Below, piece by piece: positions 43,299-53,046 of a stretch of 64,000 nt of DNA. The stretch spans positions 1 to 64,000 of the forward strand of contig CALUJS010000005.1 of NCBI GenBank assembly GCA_944321015.1, in the 5' to 3' direction. Position 1 is the first letter of the stretch, and each line of letters starts with the position of its first letter. A program made the translations under genes and the position numbers. The stretch is from an uncultured Phocaeicola sp. Its GTDB lineage: Bacteria > Bacteroidota > Bacteroidia > Bacteroidales > Bacteroidaceae. Below the pieces are notes generated by a model. The model worked only from the letters and a program-made list of their open reading frames with translations. It had not been told where the DNA came from and ran no database searches.

Positions 43299-45353
43299 TT
43301 ATTTCTTAATTCCATTGCGGCGTAACAATGCGTCTATCGTAGGTTCCTGTCCGCGGAAGCGTTTGTAGAGCGCCATCGGGTGTTCGGTACCTCCCTTGGA
43401 GAGGATGTTTTTGCGGAATGAGTCGGCAACGTCGGCATTGAATATTCCTTTTTCTTTGAACACGGAGAAGGCATCGGCATCGAGCACTTCTGCCCATTTG
43501 TAGCTGTAGTATCCGGCGGAATAGCCACCGTCCATGATGTGCGAGAACTGTACGCTCATGCACGTGTCGGGAACCGCGGGGAGCAGTTGCGCCTTGCTCC
43601 AGGCTTCTTGTTCATAGGCGCGGACGTTGCCTTCGAACCGTTCGTTGCGTGTGTACCAGGCCATGTCGAGCAGACCGAAGCTGACTTGGCGCAGGCAGGC
43701 GTAAGCCACGTGATAGTTGGATGTCCTGATGATGCGCTCCACGTATTCGTCGGGCATGGGCTCGCCAGTCTGATAGTGGCGGGCAAAGGTATGGAGGAAG
43801 TCTTTCTCGATGGCGAAGTTCTCCATAATCTGCGACGGCAGTTCCACGAAGTCGCGATAGACGCTCGTGCCGCTCATGGAGGCATAGCGGGTGTTGGCGA
43901 ACATGCCGTGGATCGCGTGCCCGAATTCGTGAAGGAACGTCTCCACTTCTTCCAGCGTGAGGAGTGCGGGCTTGTCGGCCGTCGGCTTGGTGAAGTTCGT
44001 CGTGATGGATATATGCGGGCGGCTGTTGGTGCCGTCGTCTTCCGTCCATTGGTCTTTGAACGAGGTCATCCATGCTCCCGACTGTTTGCTCTTGCGGGGA
44101 TGGAAGTCGGCATAGAGCACGGCCAGATAGGTCCCGTCCTTGTCATAGACTTCGTAGGCTTTCACCTCGGGATGGAACACCGGGATGTCGCTGTTGGCCT
44201 TGAAGGTGATGCCATAGAGCCGGGTGGCCAGACCGAATACGCCGGATATGACGTTATCCAGCTCGAAATAGGGACGCAACAGTTCCTGATCGATGCTGTA
44301 TTTCGCGCTTTTCAGTCTTTCGGAATAATAGGCCCAGTCCCAAGGCATCAGCCGTATCGGCCCGCCTTCTACGAGCGCGGCAAACTCTTCGAGCTCCCGC
44401 AGTTCGTCTTTGGCCGTGGGCATGTAGGCGTCTATCAGCTCGTTCAGGAGCTTGTAGACGTTGGCGCTGTTTTCGGCCATGCGCTTTTGCAGGACATAGT
44501 CGGCGTAGGTGTCGTAGCCTAACAGGCGGGCCAGCTGCATGCGTGTGTTCACAATGGCGGGCACGATGCTCCGGTTGTCGTATTCGTCGCCGTGGGTGCA
44601 TTGCGTCATATAGGCCGTGTACATTTGCCGGCGCAGTTCGCGGTTGGCGCAATAGGCCATGAACGGGCGGTAACTGGGCGCGTGCAGCGTGAACACCCAT
44701 CCGTCGACGCCTTGCTCGCGTGCGGTCTGGGCAGCGGCCTCGATGGCGGACGAAGGCAGGCCTTCAAGTTGCGTCTTGTCGGTGACGACCAGCCGGAAGC
44801 GGTTCATGTCCTTCAGCGTGTTTTGAGCGAACTGCACGGTGAGCCGGCTCAGTTCCATGCTCAACTGCCGATATTCTTCCCTGGCTTTGCCTTCGAGGTT
44901 GGCTCCGCTGCGCACGAAGGTGTCGTAGGTCTTTTGCAACAGCATGCGGTCTTCGCCCGTCAGTGTGCCGGCTTCGGCTTCATACACGGCCTTGACGCGG
45001 GCGAAAAGTTTCTCGTTCATGCTGATGTTGTTGCTGTGTTCGGCCAGTGCGGGAGAAATCTCCCGGGCCAGCTGTTGCATGTCGTCGTCGCTTTCGGCCT
45101 CCAGCAGGTTGAAGAATACCTGGCACACGCGGTCGAGCAGTCGGCCCGAACGCTCCAGGGCCACGATGGTGTTTTTGAAAGTGGGCGCTTCCGGCGTGTT
45201 CACGATGGCGTCTATTTCGGCGTTATGCTGTTTCATGCCTTCGCGGAATGCCGGTTCGTAGTGCTCCGTCTTTATCCGGTCGAACGGATGGGTGTGGCGG
45301 GGCGTATGGTAGGGTTCCAGAAACGGATTGTTCATGATTGTTTGTTCTGTCAT
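43299..45353 (-). CDS. M3 family metallopeptidase (peptidyl-dipeptidase/oligopeptidase)
   Basis: A 684-residue zinc endopeptidase of the Dcp/PrlC type. The zinc motif is FLHEFGHAIHGMFANTRY; the C-terminal third (SQIMENFAIEKDFL, CLRQVSFGLLDMAW, HIMDGGYSAGYYSYKWAEV) is typical. It has no signal peptide, so it is probably cytosolic peptide turnover. The start is either Met1 at 45353 or Met7 (MNNPFLEPYHTP), the latter fitting the family better. Confidence 0.95.
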   Translation of the reverse strand: MTEQTIMNNPFLEPYHTPRHTHPFDRIKTEHYEPAFREGMKQHNAEIDAIVNTPEAPTFKNTIVALERSGRLLDRVCQVFFNLLEAESDDDMQQLAREISPALAEHSNNISMNEKLFARVKAVYEAEAGTLTGEDRMLLQKTYDTFVRSGANLEGKAREEYRQLSMELSRLTVQFAQNTLKDMNRFRLVVTDKTQLEGLPSSAIEAAAQTAREQGVDGWVFTLHAPSYRPFMAYCANRELRRQMYTAYMTQCTHGDEYDNRSIVPAIVNTRMQLARLLGYDTYADYVLQKRMAENSANVYKLLNELIDAYMPTAKDELRELEEFAALVEGGPIRLMPWDWAYYSERLKSAKYSIDQELLRPYFELDNVISGVFGLATRLYGITFKANSDIPVFHPEVKAYEVYDKDGTYLAVLYADFHPRKSKQSGAWMTSFKDQWTEDDGTNSRPHISITTNFTKPTADKPALLTLEEVETFLHEFGHAIHGMFANTRYASMSGTSVYRDFVELPSQIMENFAIEKDFLHTFARHYQTGEPMPDEYVERIIRTSNYHVAYACLRQVSFGLLDMAWYTRNERFEGNVRAYEQEAWSKAQLLPAVPDTCMSVQFSHIMDGGYSAGYYSYKWAEVLDADAFSVFKEKGIFNADVADSFRKNILSKGGTEHPMALYKRFRGQEPTIDALLRRNGIKK

Positions 45354-45390
45354 ATATTAATGTAGTTAACGGGTCGATGGGTTGTGTCGG

Positions 45391-46083
45391 TCATCTGACG
45401 AACTGGGCTTCGTGTTCTTCCCTCATGACCGCGATGTCGGGGATGCGTATTTCGCCACGGTGCAGCGTGAGCCATCCTTTTTTCTCCATTTCGTTGAGTG
45501 CTCTCGATATGCGGATGCGGGTGCTGGTCAGCAGTTTGGCGAAATCGTCCATCTTGATTTTCAGCCGTTTCTCTCCGAATGGGGTGAGACAGTGCAACAG
45601 GAGGAAACCCACGATGCGGGCTTGTGTGGTGCCGGGCACGTTCGTCCAAAGCCGTTCGTTCAGGTTCTGCGCGCGGTTGCTCAGGAGGTTCAGATAGTTC
45701 AGGCGGATTATCTCGTAATTGTTCAGTTCCGACAGAAGGTAGGATTTGTCGATGGTGATGACGTCGCACGGCGATGCGGCCACGTATGTGGAGGCGTATT
45801 CCGTGCGCCATCCGAACAGGGAGTAGGGCTCAAACAGTTGGGGCGCCTTGATTTCCTCGTAGAGGGTGAAAAGGTTGTCTCTGTCCGATGTTTCCGACAT
45901 CACGGTGCCGTTGAGCAGGAACGCCAGCTGGTTACACCGTTGGTTTTTGTGTATGATGGGGTCGCCCGGCTTGTATTTCGAGAAATGCATCTTTACTTTA
46001 TCCAGGATGCTGGTGAAATCGTTTCTGCCAAGCCCCTGAAACAGCGGAAGCTGAAGTAATGTATCATACATCGTCATTTTCAT
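45391..46083 (-). CDS. Crp/Fnr family transcription regulator
   Basis: A 230-residue regulator. The N-terminal cyclic-nucleotide-like sensor (about residues 10-120, FSKYKPGDPIIHKNQRCNQL) is followed by a winged helix (TTQARIVGFLLLHC, IKMDDFAKLLTSTRIRISRA, LNEMEKKGWL). No cysteines for an iron-sulfur cluster are clear. The target is unknown; it lies upstream of the M3 peptidase gene on the same strand. Confidence 0.9.
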   Translation of the reverse strand: MKMTMYDTLLQLPLFQGLGRNDFTSILDKVKMHFSKYKPGDPIIHKNQRCNQLAFLLNGTVMSETSDRDNLFTLYEEIKAPQLFEPYSLFGWRTEYASTYVAASPCDVITIDKSYLLSELNNYEIIRLNYLNLLSNRAQNLNERLWTNVPGTTQARIVGFLLLHCLTPFGEKRLKIKMDDFAKLLTSTRIRISRALNEMEKKGWLTLHRGEIRIPDIAVMREEHEAQFVR

Positions 46084-46225
46084 CTGTTCCTGCCTATTTT
46101 GTCGTTTTATGCTAAATCATACAAATATACCATGAAAAATTCACGCGGCATGTTTTTACCCAATGTTTTACATTTTTTTTCTTTTCTTTCCAATATGGGA
46201 TGGGCCGTGGCGGTTGAATTTTGAA

Positions 46226-46233
46226 TATCTTTG
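46226..46233 (+). promoter_or_regulatory. -7 box of marC
   Basis: TATCTTTG, 38 bases before the ATG at 46272; no good -33 box. Confidence 0.4.
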
Positions 46234-46271
46234 CCTCCATATTCGTAATTAATTAAAAAAGGTATAAAGAT

Positions 46272-46871
46272 ATGTTCGCAGCGTTTGACTTCCAGCAGCT
46301 GATTAGTGCTTTCATCGTGCTGTTTGCCGTAATCGATATCATCGGCGCCATTCCCATCATTTTAAGCCTGAAGCAGAAGGGGCGACCCGTGAATGCGCTC
46401 AAGGCCACGCTCATCTCGTTTGCACTGCTCATTCTGTTCTTTTTCGGCGGCGACGCCGTGTTGAGAATATTCCAGGTGGACATTGCCTCGTTCGCTGTGG
46501 CCGGCGCGCTCATCATCTTCCTGATGGCCCTGGAGATGATTCTCGACATAGAAATCTTCAAGAATCAAGGCCCCATCAAGGAGGCGACGCTGGTGCCTCT
46601 CGTTTTCCCCTTGCTGGCCGGAGCGGGCACGTTCACCACGCTGGTGACGCTGCGTGCCGAATATGCCACCGTCAACATCCTGCTGGCCCTTGTGCTCAAC
46701 ATGGTGTGGGTGTATCTGGTGCTCAATATGACCGACCGCATCGAGCGGTTTCTGGGCAAGGGCGGCATATACATCATGCGCAAGTTTTTCGGGATTATCC
46801 TGATTGCCATATCGGCAAGGCTTTTCACGGCGAACATCACGGCTCTCATCGCGGAATTGCAGAACGGATGA
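46272..46871 (+). CDS. MarC family integral membrane protein
   Basis: A 199-residue inner-membrane protein with six predicted helices, spread over the whole length. DIIGAIPIILSLKQKG and PLVFPLLAGAGTFTTLVTLR are conserved in the MarC family, whose transport function is unsettled. Its TGA stop touches a 22-bp repeat array, so the array is in the 3' region of this gene. Confidence 0.93.
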   Translation: MFAAFDFQQLISAFIVLFAVIDIIGAIPIILSLKQKGRPVNALKATLISFALLILFFFGGDAVLRIFQVDIASFAVAGALIIFLMALEMILDIEIFKNQGPIKEATLVPLVFPLLAGAGTFTTLVTLRAEYATVNILLALVLNMVWVYLVLNMTDRIERFLGKGGIYIMRKFFGIILIAISARLFTANITALIAELQNG

Positions 46872-46961
46872 GCGCGGATATTGCCGCCCGTAAGCGTGGA
46901 TATGGCCGCTCGCGAGCGGGAATATGGGCGCTCGGACGCGGATATATGGACGCTCGACGGG
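46870..46961. repeat. 22-bp palindromic tandem repeat array, locus 8
   Basis: Four 22-base units aligned at ATATGG or ATATTG (46879, 46901, 46923 and 46945), overlapping the marC stop at its left end. It lies between marC and the GH43-like gene, both rightward, so this is the clearest non-divergent copy. Confidence 0.9.
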
Positions 46962-47025
46962 GTGTGACGGAAGGCGTTTCACGGCTCTTGCGACTTGACT
47001 TTACTCGAAACAAAAACCAATATCT

Positions 47026-48000
47026 ATGAGAACACTGAATCGACTGAGAATGTTTATGTTGGCGGCTGTGCTTGCGGGCGTGGCCTCGTCATTTGGCACG
47101 GTTTCGGCCCAGACCTCCCCCTCCGGGGAGGTTGAGGAGTATTACGTGTCGAGCTCTTTTCACGAACCGGCCGACGCCGGCCTGCGTTTCATCTACAGCA
47201 CCGACGGACTCCACTGGGACAGCATCCCCGGCACGTGGCTGGCTCCGAAGCTGGGGGCGAAAATCATGCGCGACCCTTCCGTCTGGCGCGGCCCGGACGG
47301 GGTGTATCATCTGGTGTGGACCATTGCCTGGAAGCAGGACACGGGCATAGGCTACGCCTGTTCGAAGGACCTGATTCACTGGAGCGAGCAGAAGCGAATC
47401 CCGGTGATGGACGGCGTGGAAGGCACGTACAGCGTGTGGGCGCCGGAGCTGTTCTACGACGACGTGAAGCAGCAATACATGATTGTCTATTCCGCGCAGG
47501 TGAACGACGGGACGTGTACCGGGCGGCGCAACGAGCATGGCGACTACCACCGCCTGTATTACGTCACGACGAAGGACTTCAATGCGTTTTCGGCACCCAA
47601 GCTGTTCTACGACGCGGGCTACAGCTGTATCGACGGGGTAATCGTGAAGCGTGGCGAGGGCGACTATGTGCTTGTGGCGAAGGATAACCGCAAGGCCAAC
47701 AGCAACCTGCGCGTGGCTTTTGCAAAAAATGCGGAAGGCCCTTACACCAATCCGCTGTCGAAACCGTTCACCGGCATATTCGCCGAAGGCCCTTCGGTGA
47801 GCAAGGCGGGCGACACGTATTACATCTATTACGATCTCTATCGGCGCCGCATCTACGGCGCGAGTGCCACCAAGGACTTTGTCCACTTTACCGATGTGAC
47901 CGGCGAGGCGGTCTTTCCCGAGGGACACAAACACGGTACGGCCTTCAAGGCCCCGGCCGATGTGGTGGAGGCTTTGCTGAAAGCCGCACGAGCGAAATAG
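47026..48000 (+). CDS. GH43-like secreted glycoside hydrolase
   Basis: A 324-residue exported five-bladed propeller hydrolase. Residues 1-28 are a signal peptide (MLAAVLAGVASSFGTVSAQ). The three GH43 acids are plausible: Asp in IMRDPSVWRGPDG, Asp in GYSCIDGVIVK and Glu in FAEGPSVSKAG, with VWAPELFYDD between. Activity on arabinose- or xylose-containing glycans is likely but cannot be specified. No susC/susD pair is next to it, so it is not in an obvious utilisation locus. Confidence 0.85.
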   Translation: MRTLNRLRMFMLAAVLAGVASSFGTVSAQTSPSGEVEEYYVSSSFHEPADAGLRFIYSTDGLHWDSIPGTWLAPKLGAKIMRDPSVWRGPDGVYHLVWTIAWKQDTGIGYACSKDLIHWSEQKRIPVMDGVEGTYSVWAPELFYDDVKQQYMIVYSAQVNDGTCTGRRNEHGDYHRLYYVTTKDFNAFSAPKLFYDAGYSCIDGVIVKRGEGDYVLVAKDNRKANSNLRVAFAKNAEGPYTNPLSKPFTGIFAEGPSVSKAGDTYYIYYDLYRRRIYGASATKDFVHFTDVTGEAVFPEGHKHGTAFKAPADVVEALLKAARAK

Positions 48001-48020
48001 ACCGATGCGGTCAAGACGGC

Positions 48021-48055
48021 AGCAGGCCGGAGCCGGTGTCCGGCTTCGGCCTGCT
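48021..48055. terminator. Hairpin between the GH43-like and PepSY-like genes
   Basis: AGCAGGCCGGAGCCGG and CCGGCTTCGGCCTGCT form a 16-base stem with a three-base loop, one G-U pair. There is no T run, but it lies between converging genes and may act bidirectionally. Confidence 0.6.
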
Positions 48056-48079
48056 GTGTGACGGGGCGTCTTGTCGTAA

Positions 48080-48940
48080 TCAGTCGCGCACTTCCGAGGT
48101 CTGTCCGTTCTCGTCTACGCGGATGTCCATTTCATAATTGTCCAGGTCCACCAGATAGTAGTGCTCGCCTTGTGCGGTTTCCACTTCGTCGCAGTCGTCA
48201 ATGCGCTTGCCCGGATAGTTCTTGTTGATGGCGTCGCTCACCACGGCGGGGAGGTTGCGGCCCAGATCGGTGGAGGTGAGAACCCAGCTGTAGGCGGAGT
48301 CGAAGATGATTTCCTTGCTCTGACTGTTTACGATGATATCCACCTCGTAATAATTGCGTTCCTTGTCGAAGTCGGCGATGCGGGCGTTTGGATATCGCTC
48401 GTCGATGAAGTTTTGTATTTCGTTGGGCAGACTTGTTGTGGGCAACATGCCTTCGTTGCGGTCATCGTCGGCGTCGGCCACTTCCTTGAAGAGCGTGCCG
48501 TTCTCGTCAAAGTACAAGTCCATGTCGCGTTGTCCCTGCTGCTCCACTTCGATTTTGTAGATGTCCGTGTAGTCAGGTCGCTGTATGAGGTCGATGTCGT
48601 CCACTCTCCATTGCGCATAGGCCGAGGCGTTGAATCCGTCCTGCACAGCCTGCGGCAGGGCTTGTATGTCGTGTCCGTAATCCACTTCGGTCATCATCCA
48701 GCGTCCGTCGTAAGTGTACCAGGCGTCATATTCCTTGTTATCCTTCCAGAATTCGGCTATAAGATATTCTCCCCGTTCGCGGTCCCACTCCACACGGGTG
48801 TTGTCTCCATACTGTTGGTTGAAGGCTGCCTGTACGGCTTCGGGTGCGTTGAACTTGTCATCGTCGTTGTCGCATGCGGTGAATACGAAAGTTCCGGCAA
48901 CGAGCATCATGGCTGTTTTCATCCATCTTGTAGTCTTCAT
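48080..48940 (-). CDS. Lipoprotein with two PepSY-like (DUF2874) repeats
   Basis: A 286-residue lipoprotein. The ATG at 48940 begins MKTTRWMKTAMMLVAG and the lipobox FTAC is near residue 23. Two similar domains follow, about residues 30-135 and 160-286, each of the PepSY-like type with EYDAWYTYDGRWMMTEVDYG in the first and KEIIFDSAYSWVLTSTDLGR in the second. Such proteins are common in Bacteroidales; role unknown. Confidence 0.85.
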   Translation of the reverse strand: MKTTRWMKTAMMLVAGTFVFTACDNDDDKFNAPEAVQAAFNQQYGDNTRVEWDRERGEYLIAEFWKDNKEYDAWYTYDGRWMMTEVDYGHDIQALPQAVQDGFNASAYAQWRVDDIDLIQRPDYTDIYKIEVEQQGQRDMDLYFDENGTLFKEVADADDDRNEGMLPTTSLPNEIQNFIDERYPNARIADFDKERNYYEVDIIVNSQSKEIIFDSAYSWVLTSTDLGRNLPAVVSDAINKNYPGKRIDDCDEVETAQGEHYYLVDLDNYEMDIRVDENGQTSEVRD

Positions 48941-49053
48941 AGTCGTAATGTTTTTAATGTTCATACTCTATTATTTCAGTTTCATGCTGCAAAACTATGG
49001 GCCGATTCTGAAAAGAATATGAAAAGGGAGAGGAAATATTGAGAAAAGACGGA

Positions 49054-50028
49054 TTATTTGTTGTCGTATCCGCAGTGTGGGCAGATGCCTTTGCGCCACA
49101 GGCGTGTGCCGCAATGTCCGCACATGTAGGCCGGGCGGAAGTAGCGGGCCAGATAACGGATGGCGGCATAGAGAAAGACGCTCACAAACAAGTAGCCCAC
49201 GTAGTAGTACACAGTCCACGTGACCAGCAGATAGAGGAACATGCAGAGCGTGCCCAAGCCCAACAGATAGAAGAAGCCCGTGGAGAAGTCGGCCTGATGA
49301 AACAGGTCGTCGACCAGCGCCAGGGCAATCAGAAGCATGGCCCATACCGACACGACAAACAGGCTGAGGCAAAGCGGCAGTCCGAAGGGGTTGAGCGTGG
49401 GATTGAAGTAATAGTGTACCCACGTGTCGGGCACGAAACGCTGCATCCCGGCGTAGAGTGTGGCCGACAGCACGATGCTGCAACACAGCAGGGCCGGATA
49501 GATGCTGTCAATGTGCGGACTGCGTACGGAGCGCGAGATGCGTATCCGTTTCCTGCGATAAAGATAGAGCAACACGAAGGCTCCGCCGATGATGAGAAAG
49601 AACAATGTACGTTGGCTGCTGAACCAATGAATGAAGCGCGAAACGGGGTCGACGGGCACAACGTTGTCCAGCAGGCGGTCTTCCAGAATCCAGCCCATGG
49701 TCTCCTGATCGCGTGCCACCTTTATCCAGATGGCATCCGTGCTGTTGGGCGAGGTCATGCGGGCATAGTCGGCCACCACGAGCACATCGTCGCGGTAAAT
49801 CCACAGGGAGTCGGAGCGGAGCATCTGGCGCAGAGGAAGCGAGTCGGCCAATACCTTGAAGTTGTAGTTTACGCCGTAGTGATGGGTGGCGCGGAACTCC
49901 ATCGAGTCGCGCTGTTCCTGCGTCAGGTCCCATCCCGAATAGTCCGGCTCGGGATAGTGGCATCCTGTCAGCATGAGAAATGCCGCCAGGAGCATCAACA
50001 GACCGATATGACGCTTACTTTCCTTCAT
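49054..50028 (-). CDS. Membrane lipoprotein with C-terminal zinc ribbon
   Basis: A 324-residue protein. A lipobox (LMLTGC) is near residue 23, a globular part follows (ALADS-like SH3 region ending in TMGWILEDRLLDN), then five to six helices between about residues 135 and 300, and a terminal zinc ribbon CGHCGTRLWRKGICPHCG. The function is not recognised. It overlaps the end of the U32 gene by 14 bases, hence is coupled to it. Confidence 0.75.
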   Translation of the reverse strand: MKESKRHIGLLMLLAAFLMLTGCHYPEPDYSGWDLTQEQRDSMEFRATHHYGVNYNFKVLADSLPLRQMLRSDSLWIYRDDVLVVADYARMTSPNSTDAIWIKVARDQETMGWILEDRLLDNVVPVDPVSRFIHWFSSQRTLFFLIIGGAFVLLYLYRRKRIRISRSVRSPHIDSIYPALLCCSIVLSATLYAGMQRFVPDTWVHYYFNPTLNPFGLPLCLSLFVVSVWAMLLIALALVDDLFHQADFSTGFFYLLGLGTLCMFLYLLVTWTVYYYVGYLFVSVFLYAAIRYLARYFRPAYMCGHCGTRLWRKGICPHCGYDNK

Positions 50029-51847
50029 TGGATACTTTCATCTGGCAACGCTTGCAATCAAAATCCAGCCGGAAACGGCGCCCGTCGGAGGACACCAGAT
50101 AGTAAGGTTCGCGATAGGGGGAACGGCCCTTCTGATACGTGGGACACCATCCCATGCTGTAGCGCAGGCAGTGTTTGCAGAACATGAGCGTGGCGCCGGT
50201 CACAGGCTGTTGCTCATAGGCGGGGGCGACATGCGCCACTCCGTGGTCGTGGTAGAAACGGGCGGCCCGGCTGTTCATCACGTTGCCCAGATAGGTCAGC
50301 TCTGTTGCGGGATAGGGGATGAAATGCGGGTTTATGCGTGCCGTCTCCTGCGGATAGGCGATGCGGCGCGCCTGCATCAGCTTGTCGGCTACTAGGCGTC
50401 GCCATTCGGACAGGGCGGACGAGGGGATAAACCAATTGTCGGACAGCCGCAGAACGACATTGGTTGCCTCAAACGGCGTGTTGCCCAGCTTGGTCAGCTG
50501 GGTGCGACAGTTCTGTTCCTGCGGCGTGCGGGCCGGTTCCTTGGCTTGCTCGAAAGCGATGGCGGCCAGCGTGCCGTCTTCGTCGGTCATGGCAAGGGTA
50601 AAGCCGAAAGGACATTCGCTCAGTTCCACGCTCACTCGGATATGGCGTTCGGCGCTCTTGCGGGACAGGCGACGCTCGAATTCCTGATCGAAGTTGCGAT
50701 ACAGCGGAGTATGTGGCTTCACGCGGGGCATCTCTTGCGGATAGAGCCGGTTGCCGTCCACCCGGTTCACGCGGAAACCTTGCAGTCGTCCCCGTTCGTC
50801 AAGGAAGCACACCCCGTCGCCGTTGTTGAACGGCTTGGTGCCGGCTACGGTGAGGTAGCCGGTACGTATCTCCTTGACCTTGCCCATTTCCTCTCCCAAT
50901 GACTTCGGCGTGTCAAATGAGAATATATCCGCATTGCGCCCGAAGAGAAAATAGTGCGTGAAGCCGCGGTTGAAGCTTTTGTCCGGTTGCGGATGGAAGT
51001 CGAGCCGTACTTCGCCGGATGAAGCACGCACATACTCAGGCCTGCGCCTGAACAGCTCGTCCAGCTTGCGGCGGTAAGCTGCCGTGACGTTCTTCACATA
51101 CGCCACGTCTTTCAATCGTCCTTCTATCTTGAACGACGTAGCTCCGGCGTCAAGCAGCTGCTCCAGCACATCGCTTTGGTTCAGGTCTTTCAATGACAGC
51201 AGATGCTTGCCGCGCACAATTTTCTCGCCGCGCGCGTCCTCCATGTCGAAGGCCAGTCGGCAGAACTGCGCGCACTCGCCACGGTTGGCGCTGCGCCCGA
51301 AACAGGCCTGCGACACATAGCACTGCCCGCTGTAGCTCACACAAAGCGCACCGTGTACGAACACCTCGAGCGACACGTCGGGACAGGCTTCATGTATCTG
51401 CCGGATTTCGTTCAAGGACAGTTCGCGTGCCAGCACCACCTGCCTGAACCCCGTGTCGGCCAGGAAGCGTACCTTCTCGGGCGTGCGGTTGTCCATCTGC
51501 GTGCTGGCGTGCAAGGGGATGGGGGGCAGGTCGAGCCGCAGGATACCCATGTCCTGCACGATGAGCGCATCGACACCGATGCGATAGAGCGCCCATATCA
51601 TGGCTTGCGTGTCGGCCAGCTCGTCGTCGCGCAGAATGGTGTTCACCGTGACATAAATGCGCACACGGAACCGGTGGGCATATCGCACCAGTTCCGCAAT
51701 GTCTTCCAGCGAATTGCCGGCCGCGGCGCGTGCGCCGAAGCGGGGCGCGCCGATGTAGACGGCATCGGCCCCATGGTCAACGGCCGCCAGGCCGCACTCC
51801 AGATTCTTTGCCGGAGCCAGAAGTTCTATCTTGCGGGCTTTCATCAT
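50015..51847 (-). CDS. U32 family peptidase-like protein (RlhA/TrhP type)
   Basis: A 610-residue TIM-barrel protein of the U32 family. Relatives hydroxylate rRNA or tRNA bases rather than cleave peptides. I start at the ATG at 51847, a TGATG overlap with the metA stop. The core shows ELLAPAKNLECGLAAV, GADAVYIGAPRFGARA, the Fe-S cysteine region CVSYSGQCYVSQACFGRSA and CAQFCRLAFD, and EGRLKDVAYVKNV. The C-terminus has extra cysteines (CKHCLRYSMGWCP, CKRCQ) that may bind metal. Confidence 0.9.
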   Translation of the reverse strand: MMKARKIELLAPAKNLECGLAAVDHGADAVYIGAPRFGARAAAGNSLEDIAELVRYAHRFRVRIYVTVNTILRDDELADTQAMIWALYRIGVDALIVQDMGILRLDLPPIPLHASTQMDNRTPEKVRFLADTGFRQVVLARELSLNEIRQIHEACPDVSLEVFVHGALCVSYSGQCYVSQACFGRSANRGECAQFCRLAFDMEDARGEKIVRGKHLLSLKDLNQSDVLEQLLDAGATSFKIEGRLKDVAYVKNVTAAYRRKLDELFRRRPEYVRASSGEVRLDFHPQPDKSFNRGFTHYFLFGRNADIFSFDTPKSLGEEMGKVKEIRTGYLTVAGTKPFNNGDGVCFLDERGRLQGFRVNRVDGNRLYPQEMPRVKPHTPLYRNFDQEFERRLSRKSAERHIRVSVELSECPFGFTLAMTDEDGTLAAIAFEQAKEPARTPQEQNCRTQLTKLGNTPFEATNVVLRLSDNWFIPSSALSEWRRLVADKLMQARRIAYPQETARINPHFIPYPATELTYLGNVMNSRAARFYHDHGVAHVAPAYEQQPVTGATLMFCKHCLRYSMGWCPTYQKGRSPYREPYYLVSSDGRRFRLDFDCKRCQMKVSNEGK

Positions 51848-52764
51848 CAGCGTATCTCGTTTATGTCGTAGGGCGTTTCCTGATATACGTAATAGTTGAG
51901 CCAGTTGGAGAACAACAGATTGGCGTGTCCGCGCCATCGCACGAGGGGCGGCTGCGACGGGTCGTCGTTTCTGTAATAGTTCTTTGGCATCTCGATGGGC
52001 AGTCCCTTGCCCAAATCCCTCTTATACTCGCCGTCGAGCGTGTAGGGCGAATACTCCGAATGGCCCGTGATGAAAAACTCACGTCCCCCGCGAGCCATTA
52101 CCATGTATACGCCCGCCTCGGGCGATTCGGATATGATGTCCAGCTCCGGACACAGCTCGATGTCCTCCCTGCGGATTTCGGTGTGACGGCTGTGGGGCAC
52201 GTAGAACACGTCGTCAAAGCCCCGGAAGATGGGCAGCAGCGGACGGTTGACATGATGCTCGAAGATGCCGAACATCTTCTTGTCCAAATCATGCTTGGGG
52301 ATGCCGTAGTGGCGGTAGAGACCCGCTTGCGCGGCCCAACATATATATAAGGTGGAAGTGACGTGCGTGCGTGCCCAGTCGAATATCTCCGACACCTCCG
52401 GCCAGTAGCTCACCTGCTCGTAGGGCAGATGCTCCACGGGAGCGCCGGTGATAATCATGCCGTCGAAACGCTCGTCGCGCATCAGCTCGAAATCCTTGTA
52501 GAACGCCCGCATGTGTTCGATGGGCGTATTCTTGGGCGTGTGGCTGCGGAGTTTCATGAACGAGAGTTCGATTTGCAGCGGTGTGTTCGACAACAGGCGC
52601 ACCATGTCGGTTTCCGTCGTTATCTTCAACGGCATGAGGTTGAGGACGACGATGCGCAGCGGGCGGATGTCCTGCCGTCGGGCGCGCGAATGGTCGATGA
52701 CGAATATGTTTTCCTGCTTCAGTAACTCGATGGCAGGCAGTTTGTCGGGTAAGTTTAAAGGCAT
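51847..52764 (-). CDS. metA: Homoserine O-acetyltransferase (MetA family)
   Basis: Activates homoserine for methionine synthesis. The 305-residue protein has the catalytic Cys in [17 protein letters not shown] and the C-terminal [13 protein letters not shown] with the His/Glu region. MetA proteins use succinyl-CoA or acetyl-CoA; the discriminating position, Gly111 in E. coli (GAPLG), is Glu here (GAPVE), which in the published B. cereus case goes with acetyl-CoA. It is the first gene of a metA-U32-zinc-ribbon run. Confidence 0.93.
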   Translation of the reverse strand: MPLNLPDKLPAIELLKQENIFVIDHSRARRQDIRPLRIVVLNLMPLKITTETDMVRLLSNTPLQIELSFMKLRSHTPKNTPIEHMRAFYKDFELMRDERFDGMIITGAPVEHLPYEQVSYWPEVSEIFDWARTHVTSTLYICWAAQAGLYRHYGIPKHDLDKKMFGIFEHHVNRPLLPIFRGFDDVFYVPHSRHTEIRREDIELCPELDIISESPEAGVYMVMARGGREFFITGHSEYSPYTLDGEYKRDLGKGLPIEMPKNYYRNDDPSQPPLVRWRGHANLLFSNWLNYYVYQETPYDINEIR

Positions 52765-52792
52765 AGTCTGTTGCTTGAATTAATGTGCGATG

Positions 52793-52800
52793 CAAAGATA
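52793..52800 (-). promoter_or_regulatory. -7 box of metA
   Basis: TATCTTTG on the minus strand, 28 bases before the metA start; no clear -33 box. Confidence 0.45.
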
Positions 52801-52851
52801 GCGACTTTTTCCCGATATCGTGCGCGCTGCCTCAGCCATCGCCGTGTTTGG

Positions 52852-52955
52852 GCGTCTCGAAGCCCGGATATGGACGCTCGTGTCCGGGCATATGTGCGCT
52901 CGCGGGCGTCCATATTCACGCTCGCGCCTCTCCATATGTCCGCTCAAACCGCGCG
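52852..52955. repeat. 22-bp palindromic tandem repeat array, locus 9
   Basis: Four to five 22-base units aligned at ATATG or ATATT (52868, 52890, 52912 and 52934), ending CCGCTCAAACCGCGCG. It lies in the divergent gap between metA and the outer-membrane barrel gene. Confidence 0.9.
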
Positions 52956-53046
52956 ATGACAGCTTTTTCTTCGGGAAATATTAGGCCATATCGGGGAAAA
53001 GGCCTACCTTTCGTCCCCATATGGATGAATATGGAAAGATAGAACC

